DNA from: Harmonia axyridis
Lineage: Eukaryota; Arthropoda; Insecta; Coleoptera; Coccinellidae
NCBI RefSeq assembly: GCF_914767665.1
Contig: NC_059506.1
Span: 5,394,001 to 5,458,000, forward strand
Length of the DNA: 64,000 nt
Direction of reading: 5' to 3'
Shown piece by piece: positions 11,270 through 20,912 of this stretch. Under the pieces are notes generated by a model. That model did no database searches and was not told the origin of the DNA. It saw nothing but the letters and a program-made list of their open reading frames with translations. The position numbers and the translations under genes were made by a program. The stretch's first letter is position 1; every line of letters starts with the position of its first letter.

Positions 11270-14119
11270 TCACCCTGTATACTTCGATGGGGGTTTGACA
11301 ATTCTCCCATATCTTGTGACCACAGGTTTTTTCTCATGTGCGGGTTTGTCATCTTTTTCATTTTTCTGTTCTTCTGGTTCTCTGTCCCTTTTCGTTCCTT
11401 TCTCTTCTTTAATTTTTTCTTGTCCTATTTTGTTTAGAGCATGGAAATCTATTTCGTTATCCCGACTATTGATTTCTAGGGGATAAATTCTTTGCACTGG
11501 TCTCAATAATGACCCCGTAGCTGTTTTCAAGCGAACTACTCGAATTTTACCATCTCGCCCTGGAATCATTTCTTCTATTCGAGCCAGTGGCCAATCCAAT
11601 CGTTTTATGTTGTCCAATCCAACTAAAACTATATCTCCCAATCTGATATCTTTGACATTGTTACCCTTCGAAAATAATTTCAATTCTCCTAGATATTCTG
11701 TTCGAAATCTTCTTCGCAAATCTTCTTTCAGTTTGAGTCTATACCTCAAATGTTTCCTGAGATCAGTGGCTTCAGTTGCATACACATCTGGTACACCGAC
11801 TTCTTGAATTTCACGTAAGAACATAGCAGGTGTCAACGGAACCAAATCTCTACTATCTTCATGGAAATAAGTCAATGGTCGGGAATTAACCACTGATTCG
11901 GTGTCACAAACAATTGTATAAAGCTCTTCGTATGTCAGAGATGACTTACCTAGGACTTTACGTAAAAGATCTTTGATGATTCTTATTAATCTCTCCCACC
12001 ATCTCGACTCAACTAATTGCTTCGGAGAGCATCCATCATTGTTCAATTTTTTCATCAAATTTTCGAGTCGTCTCTGTGCTATTGAAAAATTGTTGGGTAA
12101 TGGAGGATGGCCTTCAATCCACGGCATGTGCACCTCATATCTTCCATCTTCCTTTCTCAGAACAGTTTCCAAGAAATGTTCCATTACAGCTTTCTCCGTG
12201 TCTTTTTTTGATTTCTGTTGTAATGGATCGGTGATTCCAAGGACATCAAGTCTGCATAAGTCGGTAGGGCCCAAGTCTCTATTCAACATAGTAGTAACAA
12301 CCAGCATTGAGGAATTTATAGATTGCTTATTCGAAGTAACTTTGCCCATGATTGTCCATCCCAATAGCGTATGCAATGCCACAAGTCCACATTTAAGTTC
12401 ATGACGTTTTCCAGTGAGTAACTTTCCAGCAATATCAGCTCCAATTAAAATATCAACGGGACCATCTTTTTTATCTGAAATTTCTATTCCCAATGAACTT
12501 AGTTCATCCATCCAAGGTCCTTGCCTTACAGAAGTAACATTATTACAGATGACTGTTTGGTCTAGAGCTTCGAAGTTACTCGCATAGTCGTCGTGGATAC
12601 TACTCAATCGTATTCGATAACAATGATGGTTGCAAACGTCAGTATTCGTGCCACCAAAGAGGGCATGCACCATTTCTTCTCGTCGAATAGATTCATATAA
12701 CATCTCAGAAGCAACGGATTGTTTTATGTATGATCTTTGAGAACCGGTGTCAATGATTACTCGTGCCATTCGTGATTTATTCAATCCATTAAGCCTCACT
12801 CTCAGAGTTTGTAGAAACACCTCTGCATATGTATTATTCGAAAGGGAATTCTCTACATTTGACTGTTTTGGAGCAGGTACAAATTTCGTAGTTGTTTCAT
12901 CAGTCTTTGTACACATGATATCAACATGTCTTCCATTACAGATTGAACACACCGAATTTACTCTGCATTTTCTTGCAATGTGACCATATTTAAGACATAG
13001 AAAGCAGCACCCCCGTTCAATCAATTTCTTCTTACGATCAGCTAGTGTCCAATTTCTGGCATCTGAACAATCTCCACTGCAATGACTTCCGTTGCAAAAG
13101 TGGCATTTCTTCTGGAATTTATTATTCATCAGTCCAGATGCTGTTGGAAGAGCATTTTTCACAGGAGGACAATCCACAATCTTTTTTGTTTTAGATTGCA
13201 TGTCGAAACCAGCAACCGCCAAAGTAATGCGTTCTTCATTTTCAACTTCCTTTCTAAGAAAGATCATCAGGTTATCCAAACGTATTTTCAAAGTGGATTC
13301 AACATCATAATGACTACTCCTTTGCCATACCCTTATCAAATCTTCGGGGAGGCAAGATTCCACCAGTGGGTACAACATTGCTGCGCATGTATCTGATGTC
13401 ACATCTAGAGTTTCCAATGATCGCAACTGGGATTCTAGCTTATCATAGAGAAAACTAAGCTTATTTCTATTCCCAATACTAGTCAGGACCAATTTCAACA
13501 GCTCTCGAACATAAACTTCAACAAGAAGATCTTTTCGGCCAAATCGACTCTCAAGGCTTTCAATAACTTTGGGATAATTGTCTCCGCTAGGTGGATAACT
13601 CTCAACCAATTGACGAGCACGAGAGCTCGGAACCATAGCTTGTAAAAGATATTGAAACTTGTCTTCAACGGGAAGATCTTCATCATCGTGAATTCGCTTA
13701 AACTGACTCCAGAATGGAAGCCAGTCTCTGATATCACCTCCAAATTTCTTGAATTCTATAGTAGGTAGCTTCAGTTTACGCTTCGTGTGGGTGGAACATA
13801 CGTTACTTGTTTCATCGGAATGATTCGGTGAATGACTCTCAACAATCAACTTGAGTTCATGATATTTTTTCAAAAAATTATCTGCTGATTCAATTTCGGA
13901 AAGCAAAATACTCTCTTCGCTGCTTTCTGACTCTAGGATATGATCTAGCAATTGTCTGCCCAAATCAGCAATCAACTCAATTTTCTGGTCCAATATTCGA
14001 ACATTTCCTCGAATTTCAATTAAATTAATATTCTTCTCACCAAGCAGTGTGATCACCGCATCATAAATTCGAGTAAATGATACTCTCTGAGCCTCAAGCA
14101 TCTTCTTCACCTTCTCCAT
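11270..14119 (-). CDS. BEL/Pao Gag-protease-integrase remnant polyprotein
   Basis: An open frame of about 949 codons starts at ATG 14119; ten codons upstream are open but overlap the primer-binding site and have no ATG. In order it shows a Pao-type gag region (LPTIEFKKFGGDIRDWLPFW, about residues 120-140), three Cys/His knuckle-like clusters (CHFCNGSHCSGDC, CCFLCLKYGHIARKC, CSICNGRHVDIMC), an aspartic protease with VIIDTGSQRSYI, and a DILIGADI segment. After PLPNNFSIAQRRLE, where the polymerase should begin, it jumps to the integrase end (WWERLIRIIKDLLRKVLGKS, NSRPLTY) and the C-terminal DUF5641-like region. The deletion of roughly a thousand codons kept the frame open. A Gag-like product may still be made; reverse transcription in cis is impossible. 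Confidence 0.88.
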   Translation of the reverse strand: MEKVKKMLEAQRVSFTRIYDAVITLLGEKNINLIEIRGNVRILDQKIELIADLGRQLLDHILESESSEESILLSEIESADNFLKKYHELKLIVESHSPNHSDETSNVCSTHTKRKLKLPTIEFKKFGGDIRDWLPFWSQFKRIHDDEDLPVEDKFQYLLQAMVPSSRARQLVESYPPSGDNYPKVIESLESRFGRKDLLVEVYVRELLKLVLTSIGNRNKLSFLYDKLESQLRSLETLDVTSDTCAAMLYPLVESCLPEDLIRVWQRSSHYDVESTLKIRLDNLMIFLRKEVENEERITLAVAGFDMQSKTKKIVDCPPVKNALPTASGLMNNKFQKKCHFCNGSHCSGDCSDARNWTLADRKKKLIERGCCFLCLKYGHIARKCRVNSVCSICNGRHVDIMCTKTDETTTKFVPAPKQSNVENSLSNNTYAEVFLQTLRVRLNGLNKSRMARVIIDTGSQRSYIKQSVASEMLYESIRREEMVHALFGGTNTDVCNHHCYRIRLSSIHDDYASNFEALDQTVICNNVTSVRQGPWMDELSSLGIEISDKKDGPVDILIGADIAGKLLTGKRHELKCGLVALHTLLGWTIMGKVTSNKQSINSSMLVVTTMLNRDLGPTDLCRLDVLGITDPLQQKSKKDTEKAVMEHFLETVLRKEDGRYEVHMPWIEGHPPLPNNFSIAQRRLENLMKKLNNDGCSPKQLVESRWWERLIRIIKDLLRKVLGKSSLTYEELYTIVCDTESVVNSRPLTYFHEDSRDLVPLTPAMFLREIQEVGVPDVYATEATDLRKHLRYRLKLKEDLRRRFRTEYLGELKLFSKGNNVKDIRLGDIVLVGLDNIKRLDWPLARIEEMIPGRDGKIRVVRLKTATGSLLRPVQRIYPLEINSRDNEIDFHALNKIGQEKIKEEKGTKRDREPEEQKNEKDDKPAHEKKPVVTRYGRIVKPPSKYTG

Positions 14120-14131
14120 AATCTGAAGGTG

Positions 14132-14148
14132 TCCTGTCACGGTCGCCA
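14132..14148 (-). promoter_or_regulatory. Primer-binding site, tRNA-Arg type
   Basis: Three bases inside the 5' LTR the minus strand reads TGGCGACCGTGACAGGA. From memory this is complementary to the 3' end of insect tRNA-Arg(UCG) plus CCA. Its position directly after the LTR fits minus-strand priming. Confidence 0.75.
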
Positions 14149-14151
14149 AAT

Positions 14152-14366
14152 TGTTTCGTCTCCAAAGAACACCTACCCGGTGAACAAAGACGTCTAATAT
14201 GGAGAATGGTAAACAAATATGATTCCAAAGGAAGCTTCAAATAACTATTGTCTCGTAAAATATATTCATAAAACTGACAACATCAAAATTGTAATTTCTT
14301 CGAAATATTGACAACGTCAAAAAAATTATGTTTCATAGATATCTTAGATACAGAGTTCCTCCAACA
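14152..14366 (-). repeat. 5' LTR of BEL element 1
   Basis: 215 bases, same borders as the LTR at 11006. On the element strand it starts TGTTGGAGG and ends CGAAACA. It is followed by a three-base spacer and the primer-binding site. Confidence 0.93.
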
Positions 14367-16039
14367 CAGTGGGTGGCAGGCTGTTGAAGAGCTTAGACCC
14401 ATAGTAAGTTACACCGCACTTTACCTTATTGATTCTGTGGAAATCAGGATAAATTAGATCTCTTTTTCGTGTGTTATATTCATGAATATCCTGGTGTGTT
14501 CTATATTCCTCCTCATGCGACTTTACAAACAACAAACACTGAAAAATGAACAGACATGGGACAGTAAGTATTTTTTTATCTTGAAAGACATGTTTGCATT
14601 CATCTCTGTAATTAAGTCTACCCAAAACTCTGATAGCCTTTCTTTGCAATCCAAAGAGTCGTTTCACACCAGCATCATGACCCCAGCACAAAATACCATA
14701 TGTTATCCTAGATTCTATGAATCCACGATACACAGACAATAACACAGAATCCGACACAACATCAGTTAATGACCGCAATGCAAAAACACCTGACGTAATT
14801 GAACTACAGACTTTATAGATGTGAGCAATCCAAGACAAATTACCCTCCATATGTACACCTAAAAATTTGATTGGTTCAAGTGAATTCATTCTTCCTAGAT
14901 CTCTCATTGAAAAATACATATACTCTGTCTTCGTTTCATTCAAGCTGAGCTGGTTGCTATTGAACCATTCTGAAACAACAGAGGACAACTCTCCCAAAAT
15001 GTGAACTATAAGCTCCCTGGACTGAGCCTTTTTGAGCACAGTTGTGTCATCAGCAAAAAAAACAAAGTCCGCATCAGGGTCACAGCTCATAAGATCGTTG
15101 ACGTAGATGAGGAAGAGGAGCGGTCCGAGAACCGATCCCTGTGGCACACCGCAATCAACACTTGACAAGTCAGACAGATCTCCCCCGACATCAACACACT
15201 GCACCCTATCAGACAAATAGGAGCCCAAAAGTTCAATTGCACCCTGATCGAAATGATACCTCTTTAATTTATAAAGAAGATGCTCTCTAGACACGCAATC
15301 AAAAGCCTTGCTCAAGTCACAGAAAAGTCCACCCACGTATAAACCATCACTATATCCTTCATTAATTATTTTCATAAGCTCTGTTATGGCAGCAGTTGTA
15401 GAGAGGCCGCCTCTGAAACCGAATTGGGAGCTATTAAAGAGGCAGTTGTTCTCAAAATAGGAGGTTAACTGTAGCTGCATAATCTTTTCCAAGACTTTCG
15501 AGAATAATGGTATAATCGATATTGGTCTATAGTTGATGACCAACTGCACTGAACCCTTTTTATGAACAGGAACAACTCTTCCTACCTTAAGCATTTTCGG
15601 GAAGATGTTATCTTTCAAGCATAAGTTCATCAGTTTGGTAAGTGGACCAATTCATTCATTCACTAGACTCTTGAGTATTTTGGTATTGAATCCATAATAG
15701 TCTCGAATACTCTTATTATTTAGCTTCATAATGATATCTCTAACCAAAGCCTCAGATACAAGAGAGAACTTAAATCGAATATAATGTAATCTGGACCCTA
15801 TCGAACTACAGTAGTTATTCATAAATTCCGCCGATGTCCTTCTAGATGGTGGTATATTCATGATGATCTCTTTGGGTGAATCAACGAAAAATTGGTTGAA
15901 TCTATTAGCAGTGATATTATTTTTACTTGTTATTTTTTTCTTCAACAGATTGGTACTACCATAGTATAAGGAAAGGATAGTAAGCCAGTGTAGTGCTTTT
16001 TTCGATTTTGTTGATGTTGAGCGCCATCTAGTTGCACTC

Positions 16040-17509
16040 ACGTTAAGCCTCGAATTTTACTGTCAAAAAATTGGTCCGTGAAGTGGAGCCCTCTGAAAGA
16101 ATTGGTGTTATTTTGAAGAACTAAAACATTTGAAATAGAGTGGTCAGAAGATTTCTATATTTTGATATTTTGTCTGCTCTACAATAAGAATTTACGCCAG
16201 TGGCGTGTATTTGTGATAAACGAGTACAATGCTACAAGTTATCATGAAATCACTAATCAGTTCCAGTCGTCATGAAATGATATCTCTAGGTTTTTTCAGG
16301 ATTGATGAATGGAATAAACTCCATTTTCCGGGATATCGATATTGCAATTGAATATATTTGAAGAATATTCGATTGATATTGTTTTATTATAGATTGAGTG
16401 AGAATAGGTAAAGTTTCTATCAACATTGATTTCCTAATGTCGTAAGTTCCAATGAAATTTCTCAAAAGCTATATTTAGCATTTGACAGTTGGTTTCGATC
16501 ATTTTTTCCCAACCTTTTACGATTCTTAGAGTTATTTATTTTATTATTCGACTGTAATAATATTTTCTGACCGAAAAATCAGCCCATGTTTTTATGAATA
16601 TTTGAAGAAAAGTTTACCTTCAACAACCAAATTATATTGAAATATCTCAATGATGTTGAAAATAAATAAAATCATGTTTTATTTTTATATTTACCTTATA
16701 TTTAAAATTGAAATGAATATTTTCGGGTTATAGTTTGTGGATTGAACATATCAATGGATTTTTCATATAGCTCAGGAGCTTGAAATATTAGAGGTTTCCT
16801 AGTAATACATCTTTTTTGGTAAAAATGAAGGAAAAAACTTGAAAATTGGAAAATTCAGTTTTAATATCAAATAAAAGAAATTTTATAAAGAAAAGTTCAA
16901 GAGTTGGTAGAGATAGATGGAATTTTAGTTCTTCTATACATACTAAGCAAATAGCCACTCTTAGTGCTGTGCAGTTTTTTTTATAAAGTAAATAAGCTAC
17001 TTTATTAAATCCAAGCTCAACCATTAACGGAGAAAGAACTGATAATGATTTTTTAAATCAGAATCGTTGTTATCCTTGTTTAATTAAAACTCTTAGCTCT
17101 CTGGTTAACATCAGTTCTACAAGATCTTGTTCTAAATCTGTTATTTATCCAGCATTTGAGAAAGGACCTATTGCCTCAATCCCTTCAATATTCAAGTAAA
17201 TGGTAACAAGTGAGTATCAAGGTGAATTTAGATGTCAGAAATACATTAAAGAATTTAGCTACGACCAGGTCAGAAGCTTTCGATTTCTAATTCAATAAAA
17301 ATTTAGAGAGATTTCCTCAAATTTTACTGAATTAGAAATCAAAAGTTTCTGATTCTTTTTTTGTTCTTGGAAGGAAACAATATGATGTATTTTTTCGATA
17401 CTCTCTATTATTTGAATTCAACCCGCACCAATTCTTTACAAAATAATTTTCTATGGGAATAAAGCTTTTCCGATATAAGACACTATACGATATTGATGAG
17501 GGTTATTGA
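16040..17509. other. P-element subterminal region, no gene recognised
   Basis: AT-rich interior between the left terminal repeat and the decayed plus-strand transposase. The short frame at 16788-17024 (minus) has no domain I recognise. The string GCGCCATCTA near 16020 recurs near 24950-24980 at the other end and may be a subterminal motif. Confidence 0.4.
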
Positions 17510-17950
17510 GTCTCAGTGCTGCCCTGGTGATAATGAATTTGATGCTTTGAAAAGCACACAGTTTCAGTCAATAAAACCTTGTAATCATGAAGATACTGAG
17601 CGAATGCTCTTGCAACCATCAATAATCATTATGAATTAATTGGCAATTATATCTTTGAAGTTGGCAAAAATAACAAATTAGGTACCGAGACCCATATATT
17701 TGATGGTTTCTTTGTCACTATATATAAAAACCGTGTAGCAACTTGCAACGGATAAAAAATGTGGGCCCAAAAATTCATTGACAGAAAGGCTTATTCAAGA
17801 TCGACTCAAGAATCAAATCCCAATACAATACAGAGAATGGAAATCCCACAATAAGCATTCAAAATTAGCATTGTTACAAATTACATCTGCAACAGTCTAC
17901 CTGCAAGGTAGTCAGCCATATGTTAATGAAAATATTTTGGTAGTATGACA
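17510..17950 (+). pseudogene. Second, inverted and decayed P transposase copy
   Basis: Translated on the plus strand, fragments such as FDALKSTQFQSIKPCNH, then LKLAKITN and GRLIQDRL/NQ-like pieces run parallel to FDALNSTRFHSTKPCNR, KVGKNNKLT and GRLIQDPLENQF of the minus-strand transposase 0.5 kb away. Many stops and indels are present. AATAAA follows at about 18214. It lies inside the same terminal repeats but in the opposite orientation to the better copy. Confidence 0.75.
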
Positions 17951-18412
17951 ACAATTCCGTTTATGATATGTTGAAACTCAATGAAAGCCTCAATTTTGAT
18001 GACGCCATTTCATTATGATTTGAATTATTGTGGAATAAAGAGAATTATTTATTTTTAGTAGTCCCACAATCGAATAGCTCGAACCGAAGTGACATTAGAA
18101 AAATATTCTATTTTATCTTTATATTTTGAAGGTTATTTGGACTTTCCTTCTGTTCGTACAATATTAAGTTATAAGTTGTTTTGCTTTTCTGTTCATTTGT
18201 AACGAATTTAAATCAATAAAGTTCTATTTTCTAAAAATGGGACTTAATTGATTATTATTATTATTATTATTTTGAATGATTAAAAATTGGCCTTTTGTAT
18301 ATTCAATAATGTTGAACAATTGACAGTTTCACATTTTTCGATGATTGCCGAGATTTAAGTAGGCTGGAAATATTTTTGCAATATTTATATATTGCAGTTC
18401 TTAACAACAAAT

Positions 18413-19699
18413 CTAAAATATATCTTCTATGTTCCGAGCAGATGATATTCGTTGCGAACCATTCGGGCAGAAAATTTTTAATGCATTTAACACTTTTTTT
18501 TTCAAATTACACATGACTTTATCATTGCAACTTTTCCCTATATCTTTGCTGAAACAATCCAAAACTATTGTTGTGAATTTCTCCAGCAAAGATGTAGGTG
18601 CTTTTAATCCACATTCAAAATTTAAACCGTAATTTTTGAAAAAGATCAAGAGCTCATCTTCATTTTCAAGATTTTTAGGAGCCTCCAAAGTGATTTTCCA
18701 ATCTTCACACCCGAAACGCTCCCAACATTTTTTGACCAAATAACCTGCAAAATAAACTACAGAACATTTTTCCAATGTCACTCCATCTCGAAATTCGGTG
18801 GCAGGAGTACTACTTGGACTACTTGAAGAATCCGAATCGTCCGATTCTGATGAAGACGAGTTTTCATCGAGATTCAATAAGGAAAAAGGTTCGTTGTTAT
18901 CTGCCACTAAAATATTTTCATCGTCATCTGCCTTACTACCTGCATTGTCACTTGCAGATGGCCTTAAAAAATCTGATACAATGCTAATTTTGAATGCTGT
19001 TCTGAATGAACTTACTGTGAGATTTCTGTTATATCCCCCTCTCTGACGATACACAGAAAATTGATTCTCGAGAGGATCTTGAATAAGCCTTCCCGTGAAT
19101 AAATAGTTGAATCCCTCATTTCTTTGATCATATGCAAATTGCTTCACGGCATTTATAGTTAATAGAAAACCATCAAAACTATCAGGCCTCGTTAATTTGT
19201 TATTTTTGCCAACTTTATACAAGTTTTCAATTAATTCATAACCATTATTAATGGCTGTTATAACTTCCGGATTTCTATCACTAAGTGCACGATTACAAGG
19301 TTTTGTTGAATGAAACCGTGTGCTATTCAAAGCATCAAATAAGTTGTTGATGGTTTCCACAAAGCGTGCAGTATTTTCGGCTGTTGCCGATACTAGTTCT
19401 CCAGTTCTTAGGGCTGTCATTATGGCAGCATAAACACTGTGAAAGGAGAAAATAAGATATTTACCCAAGTACATGTTAAATTCTATAGAAAAACTACCGC
19501 TCAATTGAGAGTGAGCAAAATAGGTACCAAATGGTATTTTATGATCCGGTCCTAGGGTCGTAATGCGTTCAATAATCCTTTTGACCTTGTAATAAAAGAA
19601 ATTGGAGGTACACAAGAAAACGCTCAAAAGATAGAAGTGTCTAATGACAAGAGATGTAATAAACCATAACAGGCACTTTGAAAATTTGCCGCCTGGCAT
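18413..19699 (-). CDS. P-element (THAP9-like) transposase, C-terminal exon
   Basis: An open frame of 428 codons. Family signatures are NLFDALNSTRF (about residues 119-129), FDGFLLTINAVKQFAYD (175-191) and LIQDPLENQFSVYRQRGG (205-222), the latter matching the conserved block near the end of the P-type RNase H fold. An acidic, serine-rich insert follows (about 255-300), then CSVVYFAGYLVKKCWERFGC. The first ~85 residues do not look like P transposase; TTTCACAG at about 19434 may be a splice acceptor marking the true exon start. The N-terminal THAP domain was not found, and LINE C lies immediately upstream (19737-23904), so any 5' exons would be separated by 4 kb. Probably inactive. Confidence 0.8.
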   Translation of the reverse strand: MPGGKFSKCLLWFITSLVIRHFYLLSVFLCTSNFFYYKVKRIIERITTLGPDHKIPFGTYFAHSQLSGSFSIEFNMYLGKYLIFSFHSVYAAIMTALRTGELVSATAENTARFVETINNLFDALNSTRFHSTKPCNRALSDRNPEVITAINNGYELIENLYKVGKNNKLTRPDSFDGFLLTINAVKQFAYDQRNEGFNYLFTGRLIQDPLENQFSVYRQRGGYNRNLTVSSFRTAFKISIVSDFLRPSASDNAGSKADDDENILVADNNEPFSLLNLDENSSSSESDDSDSSSSPSSTPATEFRDGVTLEKCSVVYFAGYLVKKCWERFGCEDWKITLEAPKNLENEDELLIFFKNYGLNFECGLKAPTSLLEKFTTIVLDCFSKDIGKSCNDKVMCNLKKKVLNALKIFCPNGSQRISSARNIEDIF

Positions 19700-19741
19700 T
19701 TCCTTATCATTTTAAGATAAATATAGTTAGTATGTTCGATC

Positions 19742-20815
19742 ATGGCGACACGCGTACGCGGAATAAGTTGTTCTCAATGTGATAATAAAATTGATAGACA
19801 AGATGATTCTATCAAATGTATAAATTGTGAAAATTGTTTTCATATAAGTTGCCTTAACATTTCAATTGATTCTTTCAATGAAATGCGAACAAACGGACTA
19901 ATTAATGAGTGGTTGTGTGAAAATTGCCAGTTAGTGGATGCTTCAGGATCTTTCCCACCTGAACCCTCAAAAGAGTCGACGAAGGGTGAGAGTCAGCTGA
20001 TAATTACCATTCGTTCTGTGATGACCGAAATGATCGGCCCACTAAGATCGGAGATTTTCCAGTTAAAGAATCTCATTCGATCTCAAAATAAACAAATCTT
20101 ATCACTCGTCGAGGATATAAAATTATTAAAAACGAACAAAAACACCTTAACGAAGATGAAAACAGCTGAACGGAATTCCCTTGATAAGATAAAGATACCG
20201 TCACATCTTTCAGGTGGTTCACTGCCTGAAATTCGTTCTGCAGACGGAGTGTCTACGCTTGCTCCTGTTCCCGATGATTCGCTGTCTGGCGAGCGTTCTA
20301 CTACAGATGAAGTGGCGACGCTTGATCCTGGTCCATCTGGGGATGTCTCGGATTCCGGAGCGGTTTCCGGCGTGTCGGTGCTGGCGGATTCTGGCCCTCA
20401 TGAATGGAGTGTCATTGTTGGGAGGGGGAATAAATCTAATAAATCTAAACGTAGATCAAAAGCCGAAGTCTCTCGTGTTGAAAATAATCCTAGAAATAAT
20501 AGGCCCATAATTGGATCATCCGCTTCAAATGCCTTGACCAGTGTCCCCAAGAAACAGCTTTCTTACATACATGTGTCCAGACTGAGTCCTGCAACGTCTA
20601 TAGCTGATCTCAAGAAATTTTTGAATAACAGGATTCCTAATCTTGTCTGTGAAAAGTTGAACTCGAAACAACCTGAGGTCTATTCTTCCTTCAAGCTGTC
20701 ATTTCCATCTGAGTTTCAGTCCCAGCTACTGGATCCCGCTTTCTGGCCGGAAGGTATCACAATCAACAAATTTTTTCGTAAACCTCACGGAACAGCAACC
20801 AGAGCGAAGCAATAG
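19742..20815 (+). CDS. LINE C ORF1 protein with PHD-type zinc finger
   Basis: 357 residues. The N-terminus has a C4HC3 pattern: C10, C13, C26, C29, H34, C37, C59, C62, as in PHD fingers of CR1-group ORF1 proteins. It is followed by a likely coiled coil around residues 90-140 (RSEIFQLKNLIRSQNKQIL) and a Ser/Gly/Asp-rich linker. A C-terminal segment (HVSRLSPATSIADLKKFLNN ... WPEGITINKFF) resembles an RNA-binding fold. ORF1 proteins coat the LINE RNA in the ribonucleoprotein. The ATG lies five bases from the element's 5' end, so the mRNA leader would be very short. Confidence 0.88.
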   Translation: MATRVRGISCSQCDNKIDRQDDSIKCINCENCFHISCLNISIDSFNEMRTNGLINEWLCENCQLVDASGSFPPEPSKESTKGESQLIITIRSVMTEMIGPLRSEIFQLKNLIRSQNKQILSLVEDIKLLKTNKNTLTKMKTAERNSLDKIKIPSHLSGGSLPEIRSADGVSTLAPVPDDSLSGERSTTDEVATLDPGPSGDVSDSGAVSGVSVLADSGPHEWSVIVGRGNKSNKSKRRSKAEVSRVENNPRNNRPIIGSSASNALTSVPKKQLSYIHVSRLSPATSIADLKKFLNNRIPNLVCEKLNSKQPEVYSSFKLSFPSEFQSQLLDPAFWPEGITINKFFRKPHGTATRAKQ

Positions 20816-20912
20816 CCCTCCAGAGTCAACATCAGCAAACAAGTACGCCATTGTAGAGTCCATATCGGATCGTGAAGACGACGAAAGTAGCGGTTCTAAA
20901 AAGTTCGAACTG

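Larger units (their letters stand above)
11006..14366 (-). mobile_element. BEL/Pao-type LTR retrotransposon 1, internally deleted
   Basis: Complete element boundaries: 215-bp LTRs at both ends and the 5-bp target duplication CAGTG at 11001-11005 and 14367-14371. It sits in the C-terminal coding region of LINE B. It lacks the reverse transcriptase, RNase H and most of the integrase core, so it depends on a helper element. Comparing the two LTRs by eye gives about two differences in 215 bases, which suggests a fairly recent insertion. Confidence 0.93.

Noticed and set aside
12747..13396. Several plus-strand open stretches inside BEL 1, LINE C and BEL 2
   Set aside because: They are shadows of the real minus- or plus-strand frames; no domain signal and opposite or shifted frame.
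14120..14149. Start of the BEL 1 frame at 14149
   Set aside because: There is no ATG there; those codons are the tRNA primer-binding site. The first ATG is at 14119.
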